Below the pieces are notes generated by a model, which was given only the letters and a program-made list of their open reading frames with translations, was not told the origin of the DNA and did no database searches. This document shows, one piece after another, positions 48,001 to 60,474 of a stretch of 64,000 nucleotides of DNA. The number at the start of each line of letters is the position of its first letter. Positions within the stretch are counted from its first letter, which is position 1. The position numbers and the translations under genes are program-made. This DNA comes from Orbilia blumenaviensis (lineage: Eukaryota > Ascomycota > Orbiliomycetes > Orbiliales > Orbiliaceae): positions 930,001 through 994,000 of the forward strand of contig JAVHNS010000007.1 of the NCBI GenBank assembly GCA_036872755.1, written 5' to 3'.

Positions 48001-51000
48001 GTAAGCGAGTTCGTATTCTGAAAGTATCCTGCAAGTTTCTCAAGGACCTCCTTCGGCTTGCTCGATGCCTCCAATGATTCAACAAGATCGCGGATGGTCT
48101 TGAGGACCTTTTCAGCTTCCTTCTTAGCGGCGCTGTCAGCATCTTTGTCGTGTTCTTCAATGAAACTTCGGGCACGAATGATTATCCACTGCTCAATAGT
48201 GAGGCTGGCTGCAGCTGCAAGGCGTCGAATGGAAGACGATTCTGATGCTTCGGAGTCTTCATCCTCCTCACGGGGCTCTTCATTCTCGTTGTCATCTTCG
48301 TCCTCGCTCTTAGCTGAGGTTTCTGTATTAGTGTCGAGATCTTTCATTATCTGCTCAGGGACAGGTTCTCCAGCGTTGTCCTTATCATCCCCCATCGCGT
48401 CCTCGTCGTCCTCTTCGTCCTCATCCTCATCACTTTCTTCTGGAATCTCGAGGACCTGCTCCGCCAACTTCCTAATTTCGGAAGCAACACCTTCACGGTG
48501 GAAGTGGTACCTGTATATTTCTGGCAAACGACGGAGTAGAAGCTCTGAAATTTGGAGAGCACCGGCAACCACCGATGGGTGGTCCTTTTGAGATAGAATA
48601 GACGCCAAGAAAGATGCGTATTGAACGTTTGAGAGCGCATCCTTGAGCATCTCAACTTCCAAATTGACAATCATCTTCAACTGACAGCTCAGAACCTTCT
48701 GCCGGACCTGTAGGTTGACAGTACTCAAGTAAGTATCAGTAAGGGTTGGAAGGAGCACAATAGCGAAACGCCGTAACTCCGGCTGACAAGACTCAAGAAG
48801 GGAGATTCGCTTCTCGTTAACCGTGTCATCTGGCGAACCTCGGTGGCCTTGTAATTCGGAGACACCAGGCACGTTGAAGATTTCATCTATTCGACGGTTA
48901 GTGATATATCTCGAAGTCATGGTGGGTGAGGCGTACCCTGAGGCAGACATGGGAGCAGCTCGCTGATGACATTGAGTGTCTCAGTGACTTGCTCCTTTGG
49001 TCGGTGGATAAGAGCCTGCATAATCATGACTCTGTCGACCTTGAGTGCGAAATCGTCGGTAGCAGCAGGAGGGGAAACACCAGTCATAATCTGATAGAGG
49101 GTCTCTGTAACGTTCATTTCAAACATAGCCACGGACAACATAGGACTGGTCCTGGCGAGGATGCTGAGAACACGCAAGAATTGTGTGTGAATATGTGGTC
49201 CGACCAAATTCGTCGTACCGGGCAGAAGCAATTGAAGAATAACCCGAAGGAGGTCTTTGGATACGAGCTCCTCCAGTTTCTCTGGCAAATGCCTGAAACT
49301 CTCCACAATCCTAGAGATACACAAACTCCCCTGCTCCACAACCTTTTGATCGCTACTATTGAGAACACCAAGCAGAATAGGCATTACATCTCGCACCGTG
49401 GGGAAAGAGTCTTCGGGGATGTTTCGGCAGCAGTTGGCCGCAGTGGTCACAGCGGTCCTCTGGACGTTTGTAGAGAAGAAGTCCAGGAAGTTTAAACATG
49501 CGACTAGGCCGCCTTCACGTATAATAGACGTTGGGTATTCATGGGATATCTTTTCCAAAGTCTGTATGTTAAAGAGTGTACCGGGTTAGCATCGCAGAGT
49601 CCTTGTTTAAGTTCAATGAAATCAGAAGAAGAAAAAGGCGTCAGGCACTCAGAACGAACACTTAGGGCTTGCTCGGCAAGGTCGATATATTGAATTTCAA
49701 GTAATTTTTGGCACAGGACGGGTACAGCACCCCCGTAGACGACGTTTGATGTCGCGGAGGGAAGGGCTTCCATAAGATTAGCGAGGCAGCGACAAGCCAA
49801 GAGCATCAGCTCTGGGTTCTCGCCGCCAAACACATCTGGTTCGCTCATGATGGACACAAGCTCCTTAACAAATTGGTCAGTGGCGATGTTTCCAGACAAG
49901 TTGTCTTCGTTCGCCATTAACAGGATCTCCGACAGCTCTTGTAGGGCTAGCATTTGACCGGTGATATCTTCTTTGTTCTTAAGATTGCTCAAAATATCCC
50001 GGAGGCGGGTAGGAATTCCGGATAGCATGCCGCTCAGAGCCCTCATTGACTGTGAGAGACTGCGGTGAGAGAGTCCTTCGTACATGTCGTCCTCATCTAC
50101 TTCCCGTTCATAGTCCTCGTTGTTCCCTCCCTCTTCCTCCTCCGCAGGTGGTTCTGCAGGTGGAGGTTCGTCGCCCATTTCTTCGTCTTCATCCTCTTCC
50201 GGATGGCTGTCCTTGTCGTCCTTGCTATCGGTTGTCTTTACTTCAGCAGCACTAGCAGATTTACTCTCATTGTTTTCCTTCCTTTTCGATTTTCTTGTGG
50301 TCGGTGTGGGGGTGGCAGGGGCCTGTGGTTCGGTTTTCTTCTCGCTCGCCTGACGCTTCGCACTCTGGGAACGCCCTGCACTTGCACTGGAAGGAGTACC
50401 GGTCGCTTGCTTCTTGGACCGAGAGGACTTTCGAGTCGTGGGTGTCTCAGGAGCTTCTATGGGTGAAGATGCATTTGTTGCCTCGCCTTTGCTATATGGA
50501 TTGTGTATTTCGGTGAGTGGGATTATTCCTCAAATGACTCAAATGTGCCGAGGTAGGAGAGCGAGGATGAGAACGAGGGGAGTGGGGGGAATGGGGAATA
50601 GGGATATATATACTCAAGTAATTAAGTATATATTATATACGAACCTGCTAGCATCCATCTCGAAGTCGTCAGACGGGCGAGATCGCTTCCTAGCGGAACG
50701 CGTGACTGGTCTTGAAGGAGTATTGGAGGATTCGGCAGGAGAGGATTGATGTGGGGTAGAAGGTTGGTCTGGCAGCCCTCGGGTCCGTGGACGTTTGGGA
50801 GTGGACTCGTCAAGTGGTTGGGGGATGACGTCTACACCCTCGGAGATGGAGACCGACTTTCGTTTCGACTGCCGACGGGGTCTAGGACTGGCCTGCGACG
50901 GTTGGCCTGGAGAAGCCACGGACGTCAAGGGAACGTCGGGGGATGAGGCGGTTGGAGGCTGAGAAGAATCTGCTGAATGTCTGCCAGCTGTAGACCGAGT

Positions 51001-51018
51001 CTGTCTGCGACCCTGCAT
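45073..51018 (-). CDS. ufd4: HECT-type E3 ubiquitin ligase, UFD4/TRIP12 family
   Basis: Acts in the ubiquitin-fusion-degradation and N-degron pathways. Model: complement(join(45073..45269,45333..45482,45542..48886,48937..49561,49660..50491,50645..51018)), 1840 aa; all phases agree. The first ~230 residues are disordered, with basic and acidic patches. Armadillo-like repeats run at about 250-620 (ALQELSEILLMANEDNLSG, LMLLACRCLANLMEALP, LDFFSTNVQRTAVTTAANC). The junction before NVPGVSELQ is followed by FAIVLLPTLTDTYLSTVN, a TRIP12/UFD4 hallmark. A disordered middle has acidic runs. The HECT domain covers about the last 400 residues, with catalytic Cys 1807 in VMTCVNYLKLPDY and the C-terminal GAFHLS that HECT ligases need. 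Introns 1 and 2 use GTTCGT donors. Confidence 0.94.
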
Positions 51019-53537
51019 GAGAATTAAAGATCCCTCTCTGACAGTATTGCTCTAACTAGCGGAGCTGACAGAACACCTTGTTGGGGGACAGGATATTATG
51101 GTATAGGGTGTATGTATGACTCTGTATGTTTAACAGATAACGGTAACAGAAACGAACAGAAAAGACCAGAAAGGAAAAAAAAAAAAGATAAATGGTTACT
51201 AGACGAGTAAGAAAAATTAGGAAATTAAGGAACAAGCTGGCGGGTGGTGATTATGAGCAACAGGAGGGAGAAGGAGGAGGAGCAGGAGAGAGAGAGAGAT
51301 GGATGATGAGGTGGTGGTGGTTGATGTTGGTGGGAGGATTGAAGCCGAGTCAGGATGGGTTATGGCAAGCAAGGCCTAGCCCAGCCAGCCTTTTAACAAA
51401 AAAAAAAAAAAAAAAAAAAAAGTTGGGTTGGAGGGCAAAGAAAAAAAAGAAAGATACATATGCAAACCAGCTGGCACCAGATAGGACAGGATTCAACTAA
51501 AATCTAAGGGACGTGAACATCAAACGAAACTAGAAAGCCAGCACAAGTGAGGGACGGAAGGAGCAGAAGAAAAAAGTGATGGAAGAGACGAAAGTTGGGA
51601 ATGCGACAGAGCGGCCAGGCATTTGGCAGCAGAACCTGGTCAAGGCTTCGCTAGCGTTCGGGAATGAGGTGGAAGTGTATGAGGGTTATGGCGATGATGA
51701 TGATGATTATGGAGGAGAGTGTCGAGGTTAAAGTTGAAGTTGGGATTGATCTTGAGGATTGTGATTGATCTTGAGATAAAGGAAGCAGCCTAGCCTGGTA
51801 CCTAGTAGCACAGGTGCCAGACAGAACGGGACAGGACAGGACTAGACAGGAAGGACGGTATGTGGTGGGGTTTTGTTTCATGCAAGTCATAGAAATGGAA
51901 ACCGGGAATACGATTTGCTCGTTCAAACCGCTCACATTCACTCACTCACTCACTAGCCACTCAGGACGTCTGACAGCCCGAAATATTCGGAATCGAGATC
52001 AACCACGAAGAATGATCATAAACGGGGAAAGCGAGACAGAAAGAAGGAAAATTCGATCAAAGGTTACATACCTGTCAACACGAAACCCGTGAATCGATAT
52101 AGCTTGGACGATCGGTGTGCAGATGTCAACGTCAATGTCAAGTTAAATTTAAAGATAGGTCAATAAATGTCGCCTGATTTATAGTGATATAAGCTAAATT
52201 TATAGAGGCTAACTAACTTGGAAGTGACGGGTCAGGTCAAAAGAGGTTGTTTGTCCCGACCGAATCAATTGACTGATATCAAATATCAATAATAGGACAT
52301 GCCACTTGCACTTATCTCTGACTAAGGTTATAGGATGACGGAATGCGCCATTATATCCATTACTAATGCAATCAATATGAGATCTCGGCTCGCCTAGGCG
52401 CCTCATCTCGTTATGGCAGAATGCCCTCGACATGCGATAACTAGTAAATTAAGGCCAGCCCAAAAATTAATTGCTTAAGCAGTTACCACGCGATTTAGCT
52501 GTCGTTCAGTAAATTTATCAACCGGAGAAATAGATCCAAACCGTCCTTGAATATCCTTTCCGGTTTTAATTTTCCTTCCTTTCCTTTTTTTGGGGGGAAG
52601 CGTTCAACATTCAACGTTTGCTATATCACTGAAAATAGCTTAAGCCCAGACGATCCGCGTTTCCCGTAGCGCCGATATCAGTCAATGGCAATTTGCTAAG
52701 GAACAATCTGCAATATATTGCATATTGTGTCCACGGATAACGGTGCTATACTCCTGGATGTTTGCATAGCAATAGAACCATAAAGAAATTTCGGCTGGCA
52801 GGTACCAATCAACCGATTAATTATTTTCGATTACACAAGGATCCCTGACGTATATTCGAACATGCTTGTCGTTCAAGTATACTAATCGATAACATGACCC
52901 AACATGGCCAATCCAGATATTTATCTTTGTCCCACAGCAGTACTGATGCTTAGATAATAGCTGACTAGGAATGCACACCAGCACAGAAAAGGCCCACGGT
53001 AACAGGCCCTTGATATCAATTTTGGCACTCTTAACATGTACACCTATTGCCTTATAAATCTACCCTGCAGCCTCCAATGTTACACACGAGTAACTCTCTG
53101 CTATTATTCCATTCATATTATGCTGTGTCACTTTTATAACACGAAGTAGCCATCAACTCATGAACATTAGTAGACTGACAGAAGTTAAGTGCGTGTGCGC
53201 ATGTGCGAAGAATATCTCAGGGAAGGTTAAGGGTGATCCAACGTGCCTGTATACGGATGCAGATTAATAACATTAGATGACTTGAAACCGAGGCTAACTT
53301 GAAACTTCGTACGTTCATTCAGCAGTTCAAATTTAACGTTACACAAGCTAAGATTGGATTTAATTGACGCCTTCATCAGGTAATTAAAGCGCTACTATTT
53401 GTGTAACCATGCATAACAACTATAGGGCTACATATTAAAACACTAAAACCTAGCTAGCCCTACGAGACTAAGCTAGCCCCCAGGGAGGTTTTATATACAG
53501 AATATCTACTCGAGACCCAGTGTCTATAATCATCAGC
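51019..53537. other. Gene-free 2.5-kb region
   Basis: It starts with the ufd4 promoter and then turns A/T-rich. It has an A-run at 51399-51421, GAGAGAG and GATGATGAT tracts near 51290 and 51690-51715, and TCACTCACTCACT at about 51938-51950. From about 52150 to 53450 the sequence is diffuse, without repeats or coding signal on either strand. It may be a decayed transposon or simply spacer. Confidence 0.45.
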
Positions 53538-56500
53538 TTAAGCTGAAGCTGGGTTGGGGATATTAGGTAGATAGCGTTGTATCTTCGGTGGGCGATCATC
53601 TTTGACATGCCTGTCTTCAAGTTCTTGGGTCTGTCGTTTAAATTTCCTCCCTCCAACATCTCCGGTTGCCATAAAACCTCCTATATACCCCCCAAACGTA
53701 GCCTCCTGTTCAATATATTTGCCATTCATAAGTCCCTGGTCATCTTGGTGGCGTGGAACATTGTCCAAAACACATTTCTGACAGAGGTGAAAGCCATCAC
53801 AATCGTAGGACCCGCCAGAGCGTGCCAGCAGCAATTGGCATATTCCTCGAAAACCCTTGTCAACTGCTACTTCTAACGCTATTTTACCTCTATCGTTCTT
53901 CTGGCTAGCATCCGCTCCCTTCTCTAGCAATACCCGTACCATCTTGTCTTTTCCCGTGACCGTGGAATACAACAGAGGTGTCAGACTACTGTGGTCCTTA
54001 TGGTTAATATCAGACCCGGCTTCTAGGAGGGCATTCACCACTGATTTTTCCCCGCTATCTATACCGTAGAATATTGGTGTTCGACCCATGTTGTCCTGGA
54101 TGTCCCTCGATCCAGACTTCGCCAAAATATTTGTGACCCTTTCACACCCTACCCCTGCAGCATGCGACAACGCTGTACGGCCTTTGAGATCTGTAGCAGT
54201 TGCCTTACCCGGTGGCCACAATAATATCCTACCTGTGACATTTTCCACTCGGGCCGTTGTATATGTTGTTTGATCTTCCGTACTATCCAGGCTATTCAAA
54301 TACGCTTCTTCCACGTTGAGGCATCCGGTTTGAACCGCCCAAATCATGGGATCGGCGCCATTCCGAAAGATTACATTCAAAATATCGATGTCTCTTAGTT
54401 GAATGGCATAGCTTATTGGCGTCGCCCCGTAATTCGTCTTATGATACGGATCGGCCCCAGCATTTAGAAGCATTTTGACCACATTTTTGTGATGGCCGTT
54501 CATAGCAGCAAACAATGGCGTCCGTCCGTCCGTAATCTGGACGTTAGGATCGGCCCCACGGTCAAGAAGCAGCTTTGTGATCGATTCCGATCCCACATAC
54601 GCAGAAGCGAATAATGGAGCTGGGAGGTGGGAACCCCGGCCTGAGAAATCAGCTCCATGGTCTATTAGAATCTCCGCTTCAGTAATTCGCCCCATAAGTA
54701 TTGCGATGCATAGAAGCTCTGCACCATGTCGGCCTGGAGTATTGGGGTTCGCTCCGTTTTCTAGGAGCGTCTTCGTCACTTTTGTATGTCCATAACTTAC
54801 ACTCCAGAACAACGGTGTCATTCCTTCGTTATGCTTGCTGTCTGCGATGGCACCATTCTTAAGCAATAGGCGGACCATATCATCGTGCCCGTTCCGTGCC
54901 GCCAATATGAGGGGCACTATACCGTCCTTATCAACAGAGTTTGGATTCGCATTCTCCTGTAGGAGCATCTCCGCTACCATCAAGGCGCCCGTTTTGGCGG
55001 CGTGAAAGAGCAGTGTCCAGCCGTTTTTATCAACAATACCCGTATCCAGATCACATTTTGGTAGCATCAAGTTGGCGATAGCATTATGGCCCGCTATGAT
55101 TGCATTTGATAAAGGCGTTATGCCTTCCTTATCCTTCTTTCCCGGGTCGGCTCCTCGTTCAACTAGTAATTTAACGATCCCTAGGTGACCCACTTCGGTG
55201 GCATAGAAGAGCGGTGTTTTGTACTGAACGTCTTCGCTCTCCAGGTTCACATTCTTTTCAAGAAGAAGTTTAACAACGTTATCTGCTCCGTATTCAGCAG
55301 CGTATGATAACGGTGTTCGGCCCTTTGAATTATGCGAATCAGGCTTGACATTTGCCTTGCGCAATAAAAGCTCTACTACTTCCTTCCCACCTTTTCTGGC
55401 GGCATACGATAGCGGGGTCCTTCCACTACTGTCGCTCGAATCAGGATCAACATTCTTCTCCTGAAGGAGCAACCTCACAGCTACTGCATTGCAATTCTCA
55501 GCAGCTCGTGACAGTAGACTCCGGTTAGTTTTATCCAGTGTATTCGGATTGACACCCTTGCCGAGTAGTAGTTTTACGAGCTGTTCCATCCTTTGTCGGT
55601 CCTCACTAGTATTTTTCTTCGGTTGCCATTCTATGAGGTTCTTCAACAGGTTTAGGTCATCATCTCCAACAGCATACGAAAGTGGTGTCCGGCCGGTAAC
55701 ATCGCGGCAATTCGGGTCTGCGCCGCCTTCAAGCAACAGCTTGACGATCTTGATTAATCCGCCTCCAGCAGCATACGAGAGGGCTGTTCGACCATTGGTG
55801 TCTCGGGTGTCCACACTTGTGACTTTCTCAAGAAGTATCTCAGCGGCGGCAACATTATTAATCGCCAAAGCCCGCGATAACGGCGTCACCTTCTGATCCT
55901 CCGCAATGTCCATACAACAGCATACCAGAGTAAAATTGGTAGCCAGACCGAAAAACTCCGCCGCTTTCGCCGCATCCAAACCCTCCAGTTTGATTTTTGT
56001 CTGATAATTATAACTAAACAACCGGGTGAAACATTTCCTCAAATAATCCAGAGAGTTTGTTAGCAACCCGTCACCAATATACTTCTTCTCCACCATATCG
56101 CGCAATTCGGGGAGGTATTCTACTTGAAAATCATTGCCGGCCGCGAATCCGAAGATGATTTCAATTTTATCCGCAATGGGACCGTAGTAGTACTCGAATT
56201 CTGCTGAATGTGCAAGTAGAAGCCTAGTGACGCCAGGTGCGAACGCTTCTATGGACCACGCCAATGGAGTACCACCATAGACATCTTCCATGTGGACATT
56301 GGCCCCGTTATCAAGAAGTGTAGAAGTAATATCCTCGCGGCCTTTCAAAGCAGCCCAGTGTAATGCCGTCCCACCACCGATGTCTTGAGCATTGATATCG
56401 ATTTCATCATTCTCAATGAGAATATTTAAAACTTCCATATGCCCGTTTGCAGCAGCATGGAATAGAGCAGTTCTCTTCTGGTAATCCGCCGAATTTGGAT

Positions 56501-59500
56501 CAACGCCCCATTGGAGAAGCTCTTGTACCACCTTTCCGTGCCCCTCCAAAGCAGCCCATACAATTGGAGACCTTCCAAACTTGCTGTCCTTAGAATCCAG
56601 GCTCTCGTTCGATGGCCCCTGGCCCAGTAAAAGTGAATGAGCTCCAAAATATGATATCGTATGCCACTCAGAAAACGAAATAAGGAAAGATTCTTCAGAT
56701 GAGCCCGGATACTGCTTGAGCAAATGTTGGCAGAGCTTCAAGTGACTCCAATGTCGCTCCTGTGGGTCTCTAAATAGGAATTTCCTTGCTAGTTCGACTA
56801 GTGTTTTATCATCTTGTTCTGAAGCTCGAAAGTGGTGACCCCAGTTACAAGATGCGTACTCTAAAAGTGGATAGGCAGATGATATTTGAGCTTCTCCAAG
56901 TACTGACTGTTGTTTTGTCTGATCTGAAATCTTCTCGCAAAATGGTCGGAACTGGATGTATGTAAGGCAGATACGGGCAATATCCCTATGGCATTCATGA
57001 AGGGTCTGCCCGAGAGCGGAACCGTGTTCTGCGAAGTAGTCTTTCAGACTTGAATGGAAAAGTCGGACTGTTTTTGTCTCTGCATCGATTGTTACCATGC
57101 CGAAACAACATCTTAAAAATGTTTTTGGTCGATACAAGCTTTCCTTGTTCAGGGTATTGTCACCTGCGCGGACCGCAAGTGCATGGAGAAGTTCGTCTAC
57201 CGTGAGAGGTCTTACGGCCAACCAGATCCATGCCAGAATATTGGCCGCCAGAGCTTTGTTTTCTATCCTTTGCATCATCTTGTCGATTGCCGGACTAAGA
57301 CCTGATTGCAAAGCGTTGAGGTTGCTCCTGCAATCTGTTATCGTGCGTTCACCAAGGTTGGCGCTCTCCCCGAGAACGAGTTTGATATGTAGCACGGGAA
57401 TTAAGAATCTTTGATTGATTAAGTTAGCATATACTTTCCAGAATATCGAGGGGCTTTTGTAAGATACTTACACTCCATCAGAAAGCTGCAGGAGCTTCTC
57501 TATCATTTCCTTCTCCAAATTGTCATCAATAGGCATGTCTCCCAATCTCCGAGCATCATCAATTTCCTGTTTGATAAAAGCTTTAATATCTGATTCTCGG
57601 GCCTTGATCCTAAATGTTTGTACCGTCGCCTCTTCGATAATAGTCGTAATTATAGACTGAATATGCTCTCGGCCAGTGCATATCAATCGAAACCTCGTCC
57701 CCTCCGAAGGTTTTAGGTGTTTTAATAGCTCAGCCGGATTTACGTGTTCATCCAAAGCATCCATACAGACGAATATTTCATCAAAGTCCTTACAAGCATC
57801 ATAGAGCATCTCAAGCCTGGCATCCATCGAGGTCCCGTCTTGGCGACTGCGCCATACTGCCTCAATAGATCGTGGTATCTCTGGTATGCTTCGAAGGAGC
57901 TGCTTGATGATTGCACCAATTATGTTCTCTGTCGTCTGGGAAATTCGATCGTTTAGGTCCATATAGAGATATGCAACTCCTATCTTTGGCGACTCCTGAC
58001 TGGCTTGGAGCAGGTAGTCAATAAGTACAGACCTGCTCGTAGAAGGTCTGTTAGTTTTTATTTCTTCACCTGTGTATGAGTACGGTATGAGAATCACATA
58101 CATGGCTTGAGTCTTCCCGGCACCCGGCGCCCCAAGTGCAAAGAGTAGAAAGCTTTCTTGGTTTGATCTCCATTTGTGAAACTGCTCTAGGAGAGATTTA
58201 CCAGTATCCGGTATGAGTTTTTTACGAGTATCCATATGTTTCGCTCCGGATTGGAGCGGGGAAAGCCATTCGGAGATGTCGTCTCTCTGCAGGTCTGTTT
58301 TTCTTTTAGCAATCTTCATAGGTTATAACAGATTTGAAATGGTATGGATTATAGCTTGCCATTTCGATTCTGCTTTATTTCATGTATGCTCGCTTCGATT
58401 CCATCGAGCCTACGATTAACTATTAACATCATGATATCAGTTACTGGCGGCACGCATAGTATTCGCAACCTTGAAAAGTGAGTAGTTGGGGACGGTAGGT
58501 AGCTGCGCATACGCAGACCCAGTCACTGACATTGTTCCATTTGCCGGCCCATCCTAGGCGTACTTTCCATATCGATGGATGGAAGCCGGGTCAAAAGCTC
58601 CTTCGCATAGGCTGCCGCAGTAAGAGATGCATAGCCTTGCCATCTATCATCTTTCTGTCCGTCCGCATAATCAGAGATTCCACGGATGACCAAACAAGGG
58701 AAGTTGTTCATCAACCCAAAAGCTTCCATTTCGACACAGCAAGCTCCTATTTGACCACCGAGTTTGTCTCTCTGTTCTTGGTTCTTTATAACTTGGTTAC
58801 CCGAGGCGATGGTTCCATAATGTATTTTTGGGTCCGGGGCGTGTTTTGCCGACGATTTACACTCTGGACAAGGTCTGTTCTTGCGAGGCTCTGGGTCTTC
58901 TCTATAAACGGGATCATTTTCTCGTCCTTGGTACTGCCAAATTTCTTCTTCGCCAATATCCTCTTGGAGATGCCTGACAAAGTTATGGATCTTGCTTCTG
59001 CGGAGCAGGTGCTGCTTTTTTACTACCCCCATAGCTCTGATGAGTCCCTCAGCAGGCCGATTCAAAGAACCCGTAATCCTAAAACCGTCCGCCTCCCATT
59101 TCCCAAAGTCACTTTGGACCACCCCAGGACAGCCTTCATTCGGCTCACTAACAACAACATCCCCAAGCCTAACTTGGTGTTTAGAACTCGGGATCCCACC
59201 TCCAATCCCGACCATTAGTATATATCTCACATTTCGAAAACTTTTCATGAGATTTCTAGCTGCGGTATCTGCGGGAAGTCCACCTGCTTCGTTGATGCAT
59301 GCCATAGCAACATTGTGCGCTCCGATTTTGCCCAGTGTGTAGGTATTACTATCACCTTCTGCGATACTAAGATCGTCGTGTTCCTCGTCGAGCATTATTG
59401 TTGCAGCGGCCGATTCAATGGCAAGCGCAGATATCCAGCCGATAACGTAGTCATCCCGAGAGCGAGCTAGCGGTTCTGGCTGGACGGTGGTAGCCGCCAT
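53538..59500 (-). CDS. NLR-like protein: PNP domain, NACHT, ankyrin repeats
   Basis: Model: complement(join(53538..57408,57472..58294,58360..58419,58531..59500)), 1907 aa. Residues 1-300 form a PNP_UDP_1 nucleoside-phosphorylase-like effector domain (DYVIGWISALAIES, VGIGGGIPS, IHYGTIASGNQVIKN, CCVEMEAFGLMN, VIRGISDYADG). A short helical linker (HEIKQNRNDLQRDDISEWLSP) leads to a NACHT-type NTPase with P-loop GAPGAGKT at 398-405 and Walker B-like FDEIFVCMDALDEH. The NACHT-associated helices contain PLTVDELLHALAV. About 23 ankyrin repeats follow (GRTPLSYAA.., LLLEKGADP). The C-terminus YDCDGFHLCQKC resembles a shortened ZZ zinc finger. Fungal NLRs of this layout act in nonself recognition; that role is inferred. 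The 60-nt exon needs a GC donor (58359) and is the weakest part of the model. Confidence 0.85.
58048..58101 (-). other. In-frame 54-nt candidate intron after the NLR P-loop
   Basis: The minus strand reads GTATGT at 58101 and ends AACTAACAG at 58048. It is 54 nt with no stop codon, so the protein stays in frame whether it is spliced (...GKTQAIPSTSRSV) or kept (adds 18 residues after GKTQAM). Confidence 0.5.
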
Positions 59501-60474
59501 GCTTGTAAACCCACAAGCTCATAGGTCTAGGTCTAACTCTACCCTTCTAGCCCTCAGCTGAATATGAATCGAAGTATCTTGATTAGCAAGTTGGTATTAA
59601 ATATATGTCAATTGTAAGGCCCTTTTGAAAATAAAAAAAATGAAAATAAAAAAAATAAAGGAAGATGTGAACGCGAAATTCCGAAAGGGGATCTCACCAT
59701 ATTATTATTAACAGACAGCGGCCTGAATACTTGGCCCCAAAACCAATGCTTAAACCAAATATTCGATAAAGAGGGGATCTGGTCGCAAGGCTGCATGCAT
59801 TAGAATGAAACGAGATATACCCCTGACATCGGGCGCTGCGTTATTGGGTGATTTAATCTCAGCCTCACTGTATGAAGCCCTTACCAACCGTATCATGCAC
59901 CCCTTGTGGGGCAGGCCCCTCGTCTTTTTGGCTGGTCGGCCGTGTCCTCGGATCCTTCGCGGCTGCGTTGAAGCGGGGAGAAGAATGCAAACATATCGGA
60001 CTGGTTATGACGACGAAAATCTGCAAGAAAGGAGGAGGAGGGGGAAATGGGGAAATAAAAGAAAAAGACGTTGGAATCCTAGCTGGCTATAAAAAGTTGA
60101 GGATCGATGAGTAATCATAGCCTCGCTGTGGACCTCGCATGCATGCAACGGCTGTCGCTCGTCGCAAGTTGAGCGGCCAACTCCAGATTATTAGATCTCT
60201 TTGGCTGATGTCGCAACAGCCGTAAGGCTGCGCCATATATAAATATCGTCTTTCTCGCCGGATTACTTAAGGGAGACTGGTCCCTCTTCTCTTTATTCGG
60301 ATGGTAGAACAATTCTTTTAAGTTCTAGTAAGCACCTGGTTAATTAGCGGCGCCTTTAGCTCGCATTCCTAACGTCTGAGGCAAAAGTTGTTGCGAAACA
60401 CACCGCCTAGCCAATTTCAGTTACCCAAACCTTCTCGCGACTGACTGAGGCCCGGGCCACTAAACTATATCAGG
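59501..60474. other. Intergenic region, NLR promoter
   Basis: About 1 kb between the NLR start and the AAA+ pseudogene. It has A-rich tracts at 59630-59660. Short open frames at 59805-60114 show no family resemblance. Confidence 0.45.

Noticed and set aside
48890..48950. Start of a separate gene at the ATG at 48950 (MSASGYASP)
   Set aside because: The ATG is inside a short intron; splicing in phase joins the armadillo-repeat part to the rest of UFD4, as in the family.
59805..60114. Short plus-strand frames between the NLR and the AAA+ pseudogene
   Set aside because: No conserved motif and no splice-compatible partner.
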